From: Maribacter sp. PR1
GTDB lineage: Bacteria > Bacteroidota > Bacteroidia > Flavobacteriales > Flavobacteriaceae
Length of the DNA: 64,000 bases
Reading direction: 5' to 3'
Assembly: GCF_028464145.1 (NCBI RefSeq)
Contig: NZ_JAQPCG010000004.1
Coordinates: 62,001-126,000, forward strand
Position numbers and translations under genes: made by a program. Positions 1 through 8,903 of the stretch are shown here, piece after piece. Below the pieces are notes generated by a model that saw nothing but the letters and a program-made list of their open reading frames with translations, ran no database searches and had not been told where the DNA came from. The number at the start of each line of letters is the position of its first letter. Position 1 is the first letter of the stretch.

Positions 1-2
1 TT

Positions 3-1622
3 GCTATCAGTATGACCCCATCGATGGCAACGGAGTTTTCCAATATCCCGGTTGGGATTATTGTGGATATTGATGAAGTACCCGAAGGGGCAAACGATAG
101 TTACACTGCCTTCTTTTCTTCGAGCCAGAACGGTTCGCTATCAGTTAATGGTGTTACTTACGGGCCTGGGGAAGAATTCCCATTGGGTGCAGGAGTCAAT
201 AATCTTACCTATACCGGACTTGAACCTGGCCAGCACAATATCATTCTTAGCGTGGAATCCGGTTCGGATGTTACGCGAACGGCCAACACCACCATAACGT
301 ATGACCAAGTGGACTTTACCTTTACGGCGGGAGCCCAAAAATCGGATATAACGGTTGGGGAAACCACCGGACTCAATTTTAATATTTCGGAAAGTGTGGG
401 GTCTTCGAATTACACCATGCGCTTTAGCATGAACGGGAACGCACTCATCAGGGACAATAACGGTATTGAAGTGAGCCCCGGGAACAGTTACGATGTCAAT
501 ACCGGCAACTTTAACTGGACGCTGGAGGGAACCAATGAAAGTAATGTTCGATTGGCTTTCACGGTTCGAAACGATACGGGATTGGAGAAAACAGTGGATA
601 TTACGGTAAACGTGGCGGCCAAGGATTACACCTTCACAGCATCAGGGACATTGCAGCAGGCCTATACCGGAGAACAGGTGGATATTAACTTCAATATTTC
701 CGAAATCGGAATCGGTGGGGATGGCTATGAGATGTATTTTTCGGCAAACGGTAACAATGGTTCTTTTGAATACGGAGGCACTAGCTACTCCGCTGGCGAA
801 AGTTTTGAGGTACCTGTGGGGGCATTCTCTGGAAAGTATGTCGGAACGACCGAAGGCAACCACAACATCACTTTTACAGTGCGCTCTTCATCCGATGTAG
901 AGAAAAAAGCCAGTATGAATATCCAGTTCGATAAATACGAAGAGTTCTTTGATTTCAATATAAGCCAATCCTCCGAAGACAAATATGAGGGGCAGCAATT
1001 TGAATTGACCTCCGTAACGAATGCAACAACCGGTCATGATGTACGGGTAACTTATGAAATGACATTTACGTTTACGGGGACAAGTGCAGGCTATATTTAT
1101 TATAAAAGCAGAATTTACAGGGAAGGAGACATAATTCCATTGGATTATGGTTCAACTCCCATGCGATTTTTTCCAGAGACCGATGAAAACTTTACCATCA
1201 ATTTTCGGGTCGAGAATTCTACGGGCATTTCCCAAACGTTGAGTGAATCTATTATAATGTTCAAAAAGCCAACGGTAGCGGCCAAAGGAGAAAAGCGAAA
1301 TATAAGCTGCGGTGGCCTGAATGGATGTGATTATCAAATAAGAATATTTACATGTTTCAATGCAAATTGCTCAGAGGCCTATAATGGCGCAACCATTCAA
1401 CAGGTTGAAATACGGATTTATAACCGATTCGACCAAAGATGGGACACCAAACTTTTCAACTATAACGATGCTCAAGGTACTGGCGCTGATCGCATATTTT
1501 TAATGGAAGAAGAGCCGAGTGAGGGCAAATTACGATATCAAGACCAACCCTATGAGGTTAGAGTAATGGATACCAACGGTCAATGGAGCGATAAAACTAC
1601 CGGAAACATTATCAGGGTTTAA
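3..1622 (+). CDS. TraQ-like conjugal transfer protein (DUF3872-type repeats), 5' end outside window
   Basis: The reading frame is open from the first in-frame codon at position 3, so the true start probably lies upstream; the first internal ATG is at 12. At least 539 residues are present. The protein is built from about four tandem beta-sandwich repeats of 95-110 residues (roughly residues 5-100, 102-205, 206-308 and 310-420), each with the pattern aromatic-x-Phe near its start and a closing segment such as FTVRNDTG, FTVRSSSD or FRVENSTG. A different C-terminal domain follows, with four Cys (CGGLNGC, CFNANC). The repeats resemble the DUF3872/TraQ family of Bacteroides conjugative transposons, which usually has a single such domain. 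The family assignment is from recognition of pattern, not a search. It suggests the window starts at the tail of an integrative conjugative element transfer region. An adhesin-like surface protein is the alternative. Confidence 0.6.
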   Translation, partial: AISMTPSMATEFSNIPVGIIVDIDEVPEGANDSYTAFFSSSQNGSLSVNGVTYGPGEEFPLGAGVNNLTYTGLEPGQHNIILSVESGSDVTRTANTTITYDQVDFTFTAGAQKSDITVGETTGLNFNISESVGSSNYTMRFSMNGNALIRDNNGIEVSPGNSYDVNTGNFNWTLEGTNESNVRLAFTVRNDTGLEKTVDITVNVAAKDYTFTASGTLQQAYTGEQVDINFNISEIGIGGDGYEMYFSANGNNGSFEYGGTSYSAGESFEVPVGAFSGKYVGTTEGNHNITFTVRSSSDVEKKASMNIQFDKYEEFFDFNISQSSEDKYEGQQFELTSVTNATTGHDVRVTYEMTFTFTGTSAGYIYYKSRIYREGDIIPLDYGSTPMRFFPETDENFTINFRVENSTGISQTLSESIIMFKKPTVAAKGEKRNISCGGLNGCDYQIRIFTCFNANCSEAYNGATIQQVEIRIYNRFDQRWDTKLFNYNDAQGTGADRIFLMEEEPSEGKLRYQDQPYEVRVMDTNGQWSDKTTGNIIRV

Positions 1623-1646
1623 GAACGCAAGGTTAGACTTTGGCCG

Positions 1647-2132
1647 TCAGCTTTTTTTAAAGGCTATGGTAACGATAACATCTTCATTGCCCAAATTGTC
1701 ATTTGTCTCAACGACTAATTTGGTTTTAGAAAGCTCTTGAATACGCATTTCGTTTCGAATTTCGAATTGAATAATCGTGTTATTTATAAGCTCATAAGTA
1801 TCTTCTTCAATGGTGGAGAAAGGGTCTTGCTCATCACATGCCAGTCCATTTTCATTGATAGAATAGGCACCACTTCCCACCGTTCCCATTTCAGTAAAAA
1901 AGGTAAGGTTGTCCTTGATACATTGCCTAATTTCTTGGGTGTTGAAAAGATCGATGTTAACGGTTCCGTCTCCGTTGATGTCAACGGCTCTATCGGTCAT
2001 AATCGATTGATATTCCCATTGTCCCAAGAGGGCTTGGCTCCTGTCTGACTCCGCTACGCTATCATCATCGCTACTACATGAAAAAAATAGTAGCATTGGG
2101 AATACAAGAAAGACTAAAACATTTGGTTTCAT
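1647..2132 (-). CDS. Lipocalin-like surface lipoprotein
   Basis: 161 residues. The N-terminus is a lipoprotein signal peptide ending in a lipobox (LLFFSC) followed by SSDDDS, an acidic stretch of the kind that sends Bacteroidota lipoproteins to the cell surface. The mature part begins with LLGQWEY, typical of lipocalin-like (DUF5004/Lipocalin_4) lipoproteins, and contains DINGDGTVNID, a short EF-hand-like calcium loop. It converges on the TraQ-like gene with 24 bases between the stops. An exact Bacteroidota -7 box (TATATTTG, reverse strand, 2154-2161) lies 21 bases before the ATG, which supports this start. Function unknown; small lipocalin-like lipoproteins are common cargo in flavobacterial mobile elements. 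Confidence 0.7.
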   Translation of the reverse strand: MKPNVLVFLVFPMLLFFSCSSDDDSVAESDRSQALLGQWEYQSIMTDRAVDINGDGTVNIDLFNTQEIRQCIKDNLTFFTEMGTVGSGAYSINENGLACDEQDPFSTIEEDTYELINNTIIQFEIRNEMRIQELSKTKLVVETNDNLGNEDVIVTIAFKKS

Positions 2133-2153
2133 TGGAAGTGCCTTGGATTAGTA

Positions 2154-2161
2154 CAAATATA
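2154..2161 (-). promoter_or_regulatory. Predicted -7 promoter box of the lipoprotein gene
   Basis: Reverse-strand TATATTTG matches the Bacteroidota -7 consensus TAnnTTTG exactly. It predicts a short leader of about 18 bases before the ATG at 2132. No clear -33 TTTG is seen at the usual distance, so this remains a one-box prediction. Confidence 0.4.
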
Positions 2162-2220
2162 TTAATGAGGATTACATATTTTAAACAAAAAATTCCAAAA
2201 TTAATTGTGCGGCGGCAAGA

Positions 2221-2262
2221 TAAATGCAAAACAGGCGATTTTTTTCGCCTGCTTTGGATTTA
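2221..2262. repeat. Imperfect palindrome with T6 loop
   Basis: Positions 2221-2238 and 2245-2262 are reverse complements at 16 of 18 positions, with the core caggcga/tcgcctg perfect and a loop of six T. It lies in the 450-base stretch (2133-2580) that has no convincing gene. It could be a terminator-like hairpin or part of a mobile-element end; no gene nearby obviously uses it. Confidence 0.55.
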
Positions 2263-2280
2263 TGTGCGGTTCCGAGGGTG

Positions 2281-2362
2281 TTCAAAAATCTGGAACTGAA
2301 AGACCCCGAGTGCGAACCGGCGTAGCGGTTCGCTCGGGAAGTCTTGAAGTGGAAGATTTTTG
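2281..2362. repeat. Long imperfect inverted repeat with nested hairpin
   Basis: The outer arms ttcaaaaatct (2281-2291) and agatttttgaa (2352-2362) are perfect complements. Inside, 2306-2319 pairs with 2326-2337 (cgaaccg/cggttcg and ccgag/ctcgg, two-base bulge) around a gcgtag-type loop. Together with the palindrome at 2221-2262 it forms a double stem-loop region about 500 bases after the TraQ-like gene. A 111-codon frame crosses it on the reverse strand, but its composition is that of read-through of the repeats. Confidence 0.55.
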
Positions 2363-2580
2363 AACTTCCGCAGGAACATGGCAAACAAAGCCAATGCACC
2401 AGAACTAATGGTGCACACTTTTGATTCCTTTTCATTGTAAACGCGCATACTAAAATTCCTCCATTAGGCTCAATTTTTTTAAAGTTAAAAAAAAGATGAT
2501 TTGCACTAAACTCCATTTCGTCATCAAACTAACTTATCAATCACGATTAAAAATAAATGGTAACGTAAAGCCTTTAAGTC

Positions 2581-4032
2581 ATGGAAAATAAACGCATCCG
2601 CATTCAGCTTCTATCTCTACATGCAAAACTAACATTACCTTCATTGTTACTTTTCTTGTTCTTACCTTCGGCTAATTCCCAATCTACGAGTAAGGGAAAT
2701 GACGGGCACAAAATGATACAAAATCTTCATGCTACCAATGCTTCGCCCATAAATAGCAAATCGATTGAAAACATGGACCATAACTGGCACTACGCGACCG
2801 AACATCCGGTAAGTCATGCCCCATTGGTCAAAGACGATGCGGTCTATTTTGGGGATTGGGGAGGCACGATATACAAAGTGGATGCGGAAAAGGGAAATTT
2901 AATTTGGGAAAAAAATATAGAAAATCCCATGACAGAATGGTCTTGGTACGGTTTTGCAGGAACCGGCACACTTGGTGACGGTAAGGTATTCGAGGCGAGT
3001 GTAGAGGGAAATGCCTTCGCACTCGACCAAAATTCGGGCGAACTGCTTTGGCAGACCGAGTTCACTGATGATCCCGAAGCAGGTAATCTTAGCGTACTGC
3101 TCTATCATGATGGTTTGGTATATATCGGTGTTTCTTCTGTCGAGGAAATGCTGGACTCCCCATCGTTTACCCCGAATCTTCAGGGAAAGGTAATCGCCTT
3201 GGATGCAAAGACTGGGGACAAGGTATGGGAAAGATTTCTGGTGGAACCTCCCCAAAATGGCGTACCGATGTGGACGTCATTTGCCCTCGATACTGAAAGC
3301 AACACCCTTTATTTTGCCACAGGGAACAATTATACTGGCGAGGAGGCCTCAAAGATGTCGGATTCAATGGTTGCGGTAGATTCCAAAACCGGAGATGTCA
3401 AATGGTTCTATCAAGTGACCCCTCATGATATATGGACACATCATGAAAAGAAAGGTCCGGATTATGATTTTTCCGGTGGCGCACAATTGTTTACCGCAGA
3501 AATTGATGGGGAAATGAGAAAACTAGTTGGAGCCGGTCAAAAAAGTGGCGTATATACAGTATGGGATGCAAAGACGGGTGACAAGGTTTGGGAATCCGCT
3601 ATTGGATACGGAGGTGTAAAAGGAGGTATGCACAGCGAAGCTTCCATTGCAGACGGAACTGTGTATGTCTGGAGCAACAATAATTATGCGCATAAGCCAC
3701 CAACCGACACGCCTCTAACCGTTAAAGCGTTGGATGTAGCCACGGGAGAGTTAAAATGGGTAGCAACCGAATCGCAACCGGCATCACTTGTTACGGGATA
3801 CTTGGCAAATGATGTCTATATCGTCGGGTCTGTCGAAGGAACTATTCAGGCCTACAACGCCAAAGACGGAAAAAAGATATGGTCGCACAAAAATCCCGCC
3901 CCAATAATTTCTTGGCTAATTGTAGATGATGACTCGCTCTTTTTGGGCGGTGGCGTTCCTAAAATGTTCGGGGAATGGGCTGGTTCTAACAAAAAAGGAC
4001 ATGGCCTATATGCCTATTCGCTGAATCCATAG
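2581..4032 (+). CDS. Exported PQQ-type beta-propeller protein
   Basis: 483 residues with an N-terminal signal peptide (hydrophobic LTLPSLLLFLFLPSANS, cleavage about residue 34). The mature protein carries repeated PQQ-enzyme blade motifs of the type V-x-ALDAKTGDKVWE (for instance VDAEKGNLIWE, ALDAKTGDKVWE, VDSKTGDVKWF, ALDVATGELKWV, AYNAKDGKKIWS), about seven blades. This is the architecture of quinoprotein alcohol dehydrogenases and of BamB-like propellers. It is shorter than classical quinoprotein dehydrogenases (about 580-600 residues) and the vicinal-Cys ring of methanol dehydrogenase is not apparent, so enzymatic activity is uncertain. It stands alone ahead of the arsenic operon. Confidence 0.7.
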   Translation: MENKRIRIQLLSLHAKLTLPSLLLFLFLPSANSQSTSKGNDGHKMIQNLHATNASPINSKSIENMDHNWHYATEHPVSHAPLVKDDAVYFGDWGGTIYKVDAEKGNLIWEKNIENPMTEWSWYGFAGTGTLGDGKVFEASVEGNAFALDQNSGELLWQTEFTDDPEAGNLSVLLYHDGLVYIGVSSVEEMLDSPSFTPNLQGKVIALDAKTGDKVWERFLVEPPQNGVPMWTSFALDTESNTLYFATGNNYTGEEASKMSDSMVAVDSKTGDVKWFYQVTPHDIWTHHEKKGPDYDFSGGAQLFTAEIDGEMRKLVGAGQKSGVYTVWDAKTGDKVWESAIGYGGVKGGMHSEASIADGTVYVWSNNNYAHKPPTDTPLTVKALDVATGELKWVATESQPASLVTGYLANDVYIVGSVEGTIQAYNAKDGKKIWSHKNPAPIISWLIVDDDSLFLGGGVPKMFGEWAGSNKKGHGLYAYSLNP

Positions 4033-4049
4033 AGTTCCAAATTAGATGC

Positions 4050-4071
4050 CTTTCAAATTTTAGATTGAAAG
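4050..4071 (+). terminator. Weak stem-loop after the propeller gene
   Basis: ctttcaa (4050-4056) and ttgaaag (4065-4071) form a 7-bp stem with an 8-base AT-rich loop, 18 bases after the stop at 4032, followed by a T-rich stretch. The stem is AT-rich, so the call is tentative. The rest of the gap to 4268 holds only the arsR upstream region. Confidence 0.3.
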
Positions 4072-4230
4072 TTTAGAATTTTTTAAGCTGTCGGTTTTTA
4101 TGACAAATCCTCCATCTTAATTAGATGTTTGTACTTACAAGCATTTGACCGAGCAGAGAACCAGCGAATATACTAGGAATTAAATTTTTTGCAATTTAAT
4201 GCGATAAAATAATTTGGACTATTTACCTAT

Positions 4231-4251
4231 TAATCGTAATATTGCAATAAA
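4231..4251 (+). promoter_or_regulatory. Putative ArsR operator, copy 1
   Basis: The 21 bases at 4231-4251 match those at 4617-4637 in 19 of 21 positions, with TATTGCAATAAA as the shared 3' half. TTGCAA is palindromic. This copy lies 17 bases before the arsR ATG, where an autoregulatory operator would be expected. Confidence 0.55.
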
Positions 4252-4268
4252 ATAATAAAGATTAAAAA

Positions 4269-4601
4269 ATGGGATTAACCAAAACCGAAATATTCACAGA
4301 CCAACAGAACCAGATTTCGGTCTTTGCGAAAGCGTTTGGACATCCTGCGAGAGTCGCCATACTGCAATATCTTTTTAAAATCGACACTTGTTTCTGTGGC
4401 GATTTAGTAAAGGAAATAGGCTTGGCTCAACCCACAATTTCCCAACATCTAAAAGAACTTAAATATTTGGGGCTTATTAAGGGAACCGTCGAGGGAACGA
4501 GCGTTTGCTATTGTATCGACAAGGAGAATTGGGCAGCGATGAAGGAAGTAATGGGAGATTTCCTTGACCAAGACCTTCCCGAGAACGAAGAATGTTGCTA
4601 A
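4269..4601 (+). CDS. arsR: ArsR/SmtB-family metalloregulator of the ars operon
   Basis: 110 residues, the usual length of the family. The winged-helix core includes FGHPARVAIL (residues 23-32) and the recognition helix AQPTISQHLKEL (53-64). A thiol pair CFC (41-43) sits just before the helix-turn-helix, in the position of the arsenite-sensing ELCVCDL motif, and further Cys occur at 80, 82, 109 and 110. It should repress the operon until arsenite or antimonite binds the thiols. It is the first gene of the arsR-DUF6428-arsC-acr3 cluster, and matching operator-like repeats lie before it and before the next gene. Confidence 0.9.
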   Translation: MGLTKTEIFTDQQNQISVFAKAFGHPARVAILQYLFKIDTCFCGDLVKEIGLAQPTISQHLKELKYLGLIKGTVEGTSVCYCIDKENWAAMKEVMGDFLDQDLPENEECC

Positions 4602-4616
4602 AAAATTTGTGATAAT

Positions 4617-4637
4617 TAATCGTTTTATTGCAATAAA
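4617..4637 (+). promoter_or_regulatory. Putative ArsR operator, copy 2
   Basis: Second copy of the 21-base element seen at 4231-4251 (19 of 21 identical, core TATTGCAATAAA). It lies between arsR and the DUF6428 gene, 22 bases before that ATG, implying that the structural genes can also be controlled separately from arsR. Confidence 0.5.
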
Positions 4638-4659
4638 CAAATAATTATAAATCATCCAT

Positions 4660-5127
4660 ATGAAGCTATCAGAAATCAAGGAAAGACTTTCAGGTCTTGA
4701 TACCATAGGATTTGAACTTCCCAATGGCGAAATGGTGCCCAGCCATTATCACGTAACGGAAGTGGGCAAAATAAACAAGTCGTTCATCGATTGTGGCGGG
4801 ACGATACGAAATGAAGAAGTCGTCAATTTTCAATTATGGGAGGCTGATGATTACGACCACAGGCTACATCCCGAAAAATTGGTACATATTATCGAACTTT
4901 CGGAAAGCGTCCTTGGGTTGCCCGATGCGGAAATCGAGGTGGAATACCAAGGAGAGACCATCGGAAAGTTCGGTCTGGACTTCAATGGCACAAATTTCCT
5001 ACTCGTTTCCAAGCAGACCGATTGTCTTGCAAGAGACAAATGCGGTATCCCTGTCGAAAAACAAAAAATCAAATTGTCCGAACTATCCGAAGAACCGTGC
5101 TGCGCATCGGATGGAAATTGTTACTAA
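4660..5127 (+). CDS. DUF6428 family protein, ars-linked
   Basis: 155 residues, cytosolic, no signal peptide or membrane segment. It resembles the DUF6428 family regularly found between arsR and arsC in Bacteroidota arsenic operons; biochemical function is not known to me. Features likely to matter are a His/Pro motif (SHYHVTE, about residues 27-33), a Cys in IDCGGT and a cysteine-rich tail (C-L-A-R-D-K-C, then EEPCCASDGNCY), which could bind arsenite or act as a thiol donor or chaperone. It is 59 bases after arsR and 25 bases before arsC, so probably co-transcribed. Confidence 0.75.
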   Translation: MKLSEIKERLSGLDTIGFELPNGEMVPSHYHVTEVGKINKSFIDCGGTIRNEEVVNFQLWEADDYDHRLHPEKLVHIIELSESVLGLPDAEIEVEYQGETIGKFGLDFNGTNFLLVSKQTDCLARDKCGIPVEKQKIKLSELSEEPCCASDGNCY

Positions 5128-5151
5128 CCCCTAGTATAGAACCCAAACAAA

Positions 5152-5784
5152 ATGATAACAACGCAATCAACCGTATTTTCGGAAATTGAAAAGACGATTA
5201 AAAATCTAGATTCCAAAACCATTTCCAAGGAGCGAAAAGCTATTTTAAAATCGCTAACGGATTTTATCCGGTCAAAAGCTTCAAAGAACCAAGAAATTCG
5301 AATCAACTTTATCTGCACCCATAATTCACGTAGAAGTCATTTGTCCCAAGTTTGGGCGCAGACCATAGCGAACTACTTCAACGTAAAAAATGTGTTCTGT
5401 TATTCGGGCGGTACCGAAGCCACGGCCTTGTTTCCCAAAGTTGCGGAAACTCTGGAAAATTCCGGATTTCTGGTCAATGCTATTTCAAAGGGTAAGAATC
5501 CCATCTATAGCATTAAATATGCGGACAACGAACATCCCATCATCGGGTTTTCGAAAAAACTGGACGATGATTTCAACCCAAAATCCAGATTTGTGGCCAT
5601 TATGACCTGTGATTCGGCCAATGAAGCCTGTCCGTTTGTTCCCGGAGCGGAAAAACGTATTCCCATTACTTTCGAAGACCCAAAGGCATTTGACGGTACA
5701 CCACAACAAGCGGAAAAATACAAGGAAAGAAATCTGCAGATCGCAACTGAACTGTTTTACGTTTTCTCTCAAATAAACCTATAA
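5152..5784 (+). CDS. arsC: Arsenate reductase / low-molecular-weight phosphatase family
   Basis: 210 residues. The P-loop signature C-x5-R-S appears as CTHNSRRS at residues 55-62, the catalytic loop of LMW protein-tyrosine phosphatases and thioredoxin-coupled arsenate reductases. A second conserved segment, MTCDSANEACPFVPGA (about 144-159), supplies the Cys residues expected for the disulfide cascade. An N-terminal helical extension of about 45 residues precedes the catalytic domain. It should reduce arsenate to arsenite, which the Acr3 pump encoded four bases downstream then exports. The tight spacing to acr3 indicates one transcript. Confidence 0.85.
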   Translation: MITTQSTVFSEIEKTIKNLDSKTISKERKAILKSLTDFIRSKASKNQEIRINFICTHNSRRSHLSQVWAQTIANYFNVKNVFCYSGGTEATALFPKVAETLENSGFLVNAISKGKNPIYSIKYADNEHPIIGFSKKLDDDFNPKSRFVAIMTCDSANEACPFVPGAEKRIPITFEDPKAFDGTPQQAEKYKERNLQIATELFYVFSQINL

Positions 5785-5787
5785 AAA

Positions 5788-6840
5788 ATGGCATCGAAAA
5801 AATTAAGCTTTCTCGATAGAAACCTGACACTGTGGATATTCGTGGCAATGGCCATTGGGGTCGGGCTTGGGTATTTCATCCCTACTTTTCCCGATTTCAT
5901 AAACTCGTTCAGTAGCGGCTCGACCAATATTCCCATTGCTATCGGTTTGATATTGATGATGTACCCACCATTGGCCAAGGTCAACTATGCCCTCTTGCCC
6001 AAGGTGTTCAGAAATACGAAAATCCTTTCCATATCCCTTGTCCTGAATTGGATAATCGGCCCCGTTCTGATGTTCGTTCTGGCGATTACATTCCTGCGCG
6101 ATTATCCCGAATATATGGTCGGACTGATTCTAATTGGTCTGGCACGTTGTATAGCCATGGTCTTGGTCTGGAACGACCTTGCAGAAGGCAGTAGCGAATA
6201 TGGAGCTGGCCTTGTTGCGCTCAACAGTATTTTTCAAGTGTTCGCATACAGTTTTTATGCGTGGATCTTTATTACGGTGCTGCCACCCTATTTTGGATTT
6301 GAAAGTGCCATTGTAGATATTTCGATTGGTACCATAGCGGAAAGCGTGGCTATTTATTTAGGTATTCCGTTCGTAATGGGAATATTAAGCAGATTATTTT
6401 TAGTAAAACTAAAAGGCGAAGAATGGTACACAAGAAAATTTATCCCAAAAATCTCGCCCATAACCTTGATTGCACTCTTGTTTACGATCATAATAATGTT
6501 CTCGCTCAAAGGCGAACTGATTGTAGAAATCCCGATGGACGTTCTGATTATTGCAGTTCCTTTGCTCATCTATTTTACCCTAATGTTTATCATCGGCTTT
6601 TTCTTTACCAAAGCAACTGGTGCTGAATATGATAAAACAGCATCCGTTGCCTTTACGGCGGCAGGGAACAATTTTGAATTGGCCATCGCGGTCGCCATTG
6701 CGGTGTTCGGCCTTAATTCCGGTCAGGCTTTTGCCGGGGTAATTGGTCCGTTGGTGGAAGTACCGGCCCTGATACTTCTGGTCCGTGTTTCATTTTGGCT
6801 GCGTAAAAAATACTATGGCCCACAAACTGTACAAAACTAA
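5788..6840 (+). CDS. acr3: Acr3-family arsenite efflux permease
   Basis: 350 residues with about ten hydrophobic segments. It begins [23 protein letters not shown], typical of Acr3, and contains the expected [17 protein letters not shown] segment (about residues 111-127) with the essential Cys, and [18 protein letters not shown] (about 290-307) near the C-terminus. Acr3 extrudes arsenite (sometimes antimonite) driven by the proton gradient at the inner membrane. It is the last gene of the ars operon; the following 98 bases separate it from the convergent ZntA-type ATPase gene. Confidence 0.92.
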   Translation: MASKKLSFLDRNLTLWIFVAMAIGVGLGYFIPTFPDFINSFSSGSTNIPIAIGLILMMYPPLAKVNYALLPKVFRNTKILSISLVLNWIIGPVLMFVLAITFLRDYPEYMVGLILIGLARCIAMVLVWNDLAEGSSEYGAGLVALNSIFQVFAYSFYAWIFITVLPPYFGFESAIVDISIGTIAESVAIYLGIPFVMGILSRLFLVKLKGEEWYTRKFIPKISPITLIALLFTIIIMFSLKGELIVEIPMDVLIIAVPLLIYFTLMFIIGFFFTKATGAEYDKTASVAFTAAGNNFELAIAVAIAVFGLNSGQAFAGVIGPLVEVPALILLVRVSFWLRKKYYGPQTVQN

Positions 6841-6938
6841 ATAGTCAATAAAACGAATGTTCTTACGATATCCCAAAGCTAGCTTAATTGGTCCTTTAAG
6901 GACTGTCTAGCGAGGAGGAGAATATAGCCTAATTGTGT

Positions 6939-8903
6939 TTAGTCCCACTTCATCCGTTGCAACCGAACCGCATTGAAAATAGCCAAAAGCGCCACACCCA
7001 CATCGGCAAAAACCGCTTCCCACATTGTCGCAAGTCCACCTGCACCGAGAATTAGTACAATGACCTTGACACCGAAAGCAAGACCGATATTTTGCCATAC
7101 GATACTCCGCGTTGAACGTCCAATTTTAATCGCCCTTGCAATCTTGCTCGGTTGGTCGGTCTGGATGATCACATCCGCCGTTTCAATGGCCACGTCACTG
7201 CCCAGACCGCCCATTGCGATACCCACGCCACTTGCTGCCAATACGGGTGCATCGTTGATGCCGTCGCCTATAAAAGCCACTTTCGTATCGGGTTGTTTCT
7301 TGAGTTCTTCGACTTCGTTCAGTTTATCTTCTGGTAACAATCCGCCTTTGGCCCAATCAATGTTCAACTCTTTAGAGACTTGCTGCGTAATGGAATCTTT
7401 GTCGCCAGAAAGCATTATGATTTTTGTAATTCCCGCATCCCTAATTTGTTTTATGGCCTGGTGCGCATCTTCTTTGAGTTCATCTGCAATGGTAACATAG
7501 CCTGCAAATTTTCCTTCAATGGCGACCATTACGATAGATTCCACGATACCGTCCGTTTCCGTGGGCACCTCTATGTTGTTCGAGGTCATCAATGCTTTGT
7601 TGCCTACCAACACCGTCTTTCCGTTGACCGTTCCCTTTAATCCCTTTCCGGCAACTTCCGAAACATCGTTCGCCTCATAATCCGACCCGTCCGCTTTATA
7701 TTCCAGTATCGCCTTTGCAATGGGATGGGTGGATTGTTCTTCCATCGCCATCAGGTACTTCATAAACTCGGTTTCCTCAAATGTGATGGACTTGATTTCC
7801 TTGATTTTGAAAACCCCTTTGGTTACTGTTCCCGTTTTGTCCATTACGACCGTGTTCACTTTGGTCATGGCATCTAAAAAAGATGCTCCCTTGAATAGAA
7901 TACCGTTGCGCGATGCTGCGCCCAAACCACCGAAATAGCCTAGAGGAATGGAAATGACCAATGCACAGGGACAGGAAATCACAAGGAATATCAGGGCTCG
8001 GTACAACCAATCCCGAAAGACGTAATCATCCACAAAAAAGTAAGGCAGGAACGTTAAGCCGATAGCGAGGAACACAACGATAGGTGTATAAATCCTTGCG
8101 AACTTCCTTATAAATAATTCAGTTTTAGATTTTCTGGCGGTCGCATTCTGAACCATATCGAGAATCCGAGCAATCGAACTGTCCTTAAATTCCTTGGTCG
8201 TCTCGATTTCAATTACACCGTCAAGATTGATGCTTCCGGCAAAAACGGTATCGCCCTTGGCAATGGTATCGGGTTTACTTTCGCCCGTCAAGGCCGCGGT
8301 ATTGAAAGAACCCTTTTCAGAAAGTAGCATACCATCGAGCGGTACTTTCTCGCCCACACGCACCTGAATTTTCTCGCCTATCCGGACGGTCTCGGGATCT
8401 ACGGGAACAAAATCGCCATCACGATATACCAATGCCTCGTTCGGACGGACATCAAGTAACGCTTTGATGTTTCCTTTTGCCCGGTTGACCGCTGCATTTT
8501 GGAAGAGTTCGCCCACGGCATAGAAAAGCATTACGGCCACACCTTCAGGATATTCCCTGATGGCGAACGCCCCCAGGGTTGCGATGGACATCAGGAAGAA
8601 CTCGGTAAAGAAATCGCCGTTCTTTATACTGTTCCAACCTTCCTTGATCACGGGAAATCCAACAGGAATATAGGCCACCGTGTACCATACGATCCTAATC
8701 CACCCTTTGAAAAAAGGGAAGGCGTCAAAGTAATCAATGGCAATCCCTGCTATCAGCATCACAAAACTGAAAATAGCAGGCAAATAGGTGCTAAAATTTG
8801 ATGCTTTTTCGGGACTTCCATGGTTGTGCCGGTCATCGTGTGTATGTTCTCCCTGATGTTTTTTGGGGTCTATATCCCGCAAGTTTACTTTTTTCTTTTT
8901 CAT
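6939..8903 (-). CDS. zntA: Zn/Cd/Co-exporting P1B-type ATPase
   Basis: 654 residues. The N-terminus lacks an HMA domain and instead has a short His-rich tail (HQGEHTHDDRHNHG, about residues 16-29). The membrane CPC motif is in SCPCALVIS (about 308), the phosphorylation motif DKTGT is about 353 and the hinge GDGINDAP about 546. The sequence after CPC (SIPLGYFGGLGAASRNG) and the C-terminal NAVRLQRMKW are those of the ZntA/CadA group rather than copper ATPases. It exports divalent metal from the cytoplasm to the periplasm. It is the last gene of the operon that starts at 16371, directly abutting the STAS gene. A decayed second copy of its C-terminal third lies at 19838-20170. Confidence 0.92.
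   Translation of the reverse strand: MKKKKVNLRDIDPKKHQGEHTHDDRHNHGSPEKASNFSTYLPAIFSFVMLIAGIAIDYFDAFPFFKGWIRIVWYTVAYIPVGFPVIKEGWNSIKNGDFFTEFFLMSIATLGAFAIREYPEGVAVMLFYAVGELFQNAAVNRAKGNIKALLDVRPNEALVYRDGDFVPVDPETVRIGEKIQVRVGEKVPLDGMLLSEKGSFNTAALTGESKPDTIAKGDTVFAGSINLDGVIEIETTKEFKDSSIARILDMVQNATARKSKTELFIRKFARIYTPIVVFLAIGLTFLPYFFVDDYVFRDWLYRALIFLVISCPCALVISIPLGYFGGLGAASRNGILFKGASFLDAMTKVNTVVMDKTGTVTKGVFKIKEIKSITFEETEFMKYLMAMEEQSTHPIAKAILEYKADGSDYEANDVSEVAGKGLKGTVNGKTVLVGNKALMTSNNIEVPTETDGIVESIVMVAIEGKFAGYVTIADELKEDAHQAIKQIRDAGITKIIMLSGDKDSITQQVSKELNIDWAKGGLLPEDKLNEVEELKKQPDTKVAFIGDGINDAPVLAASGVGIAMGGLGSDVAIETADVIIQTDQPSKIARAIKIGRSTRSIVWQNIGLAFGVKVIVLILGAGGLATMWEAVFADVGVALLAIFNAVRLQRMKWD

Noticed and set aside
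2181-2516. 111-codon frame across the palindromes on the - strand
   Set aside because: It reads through both inverted repeats and has no recognisable domain. Composition looks non-coding, although conservation in relatives could change this view.
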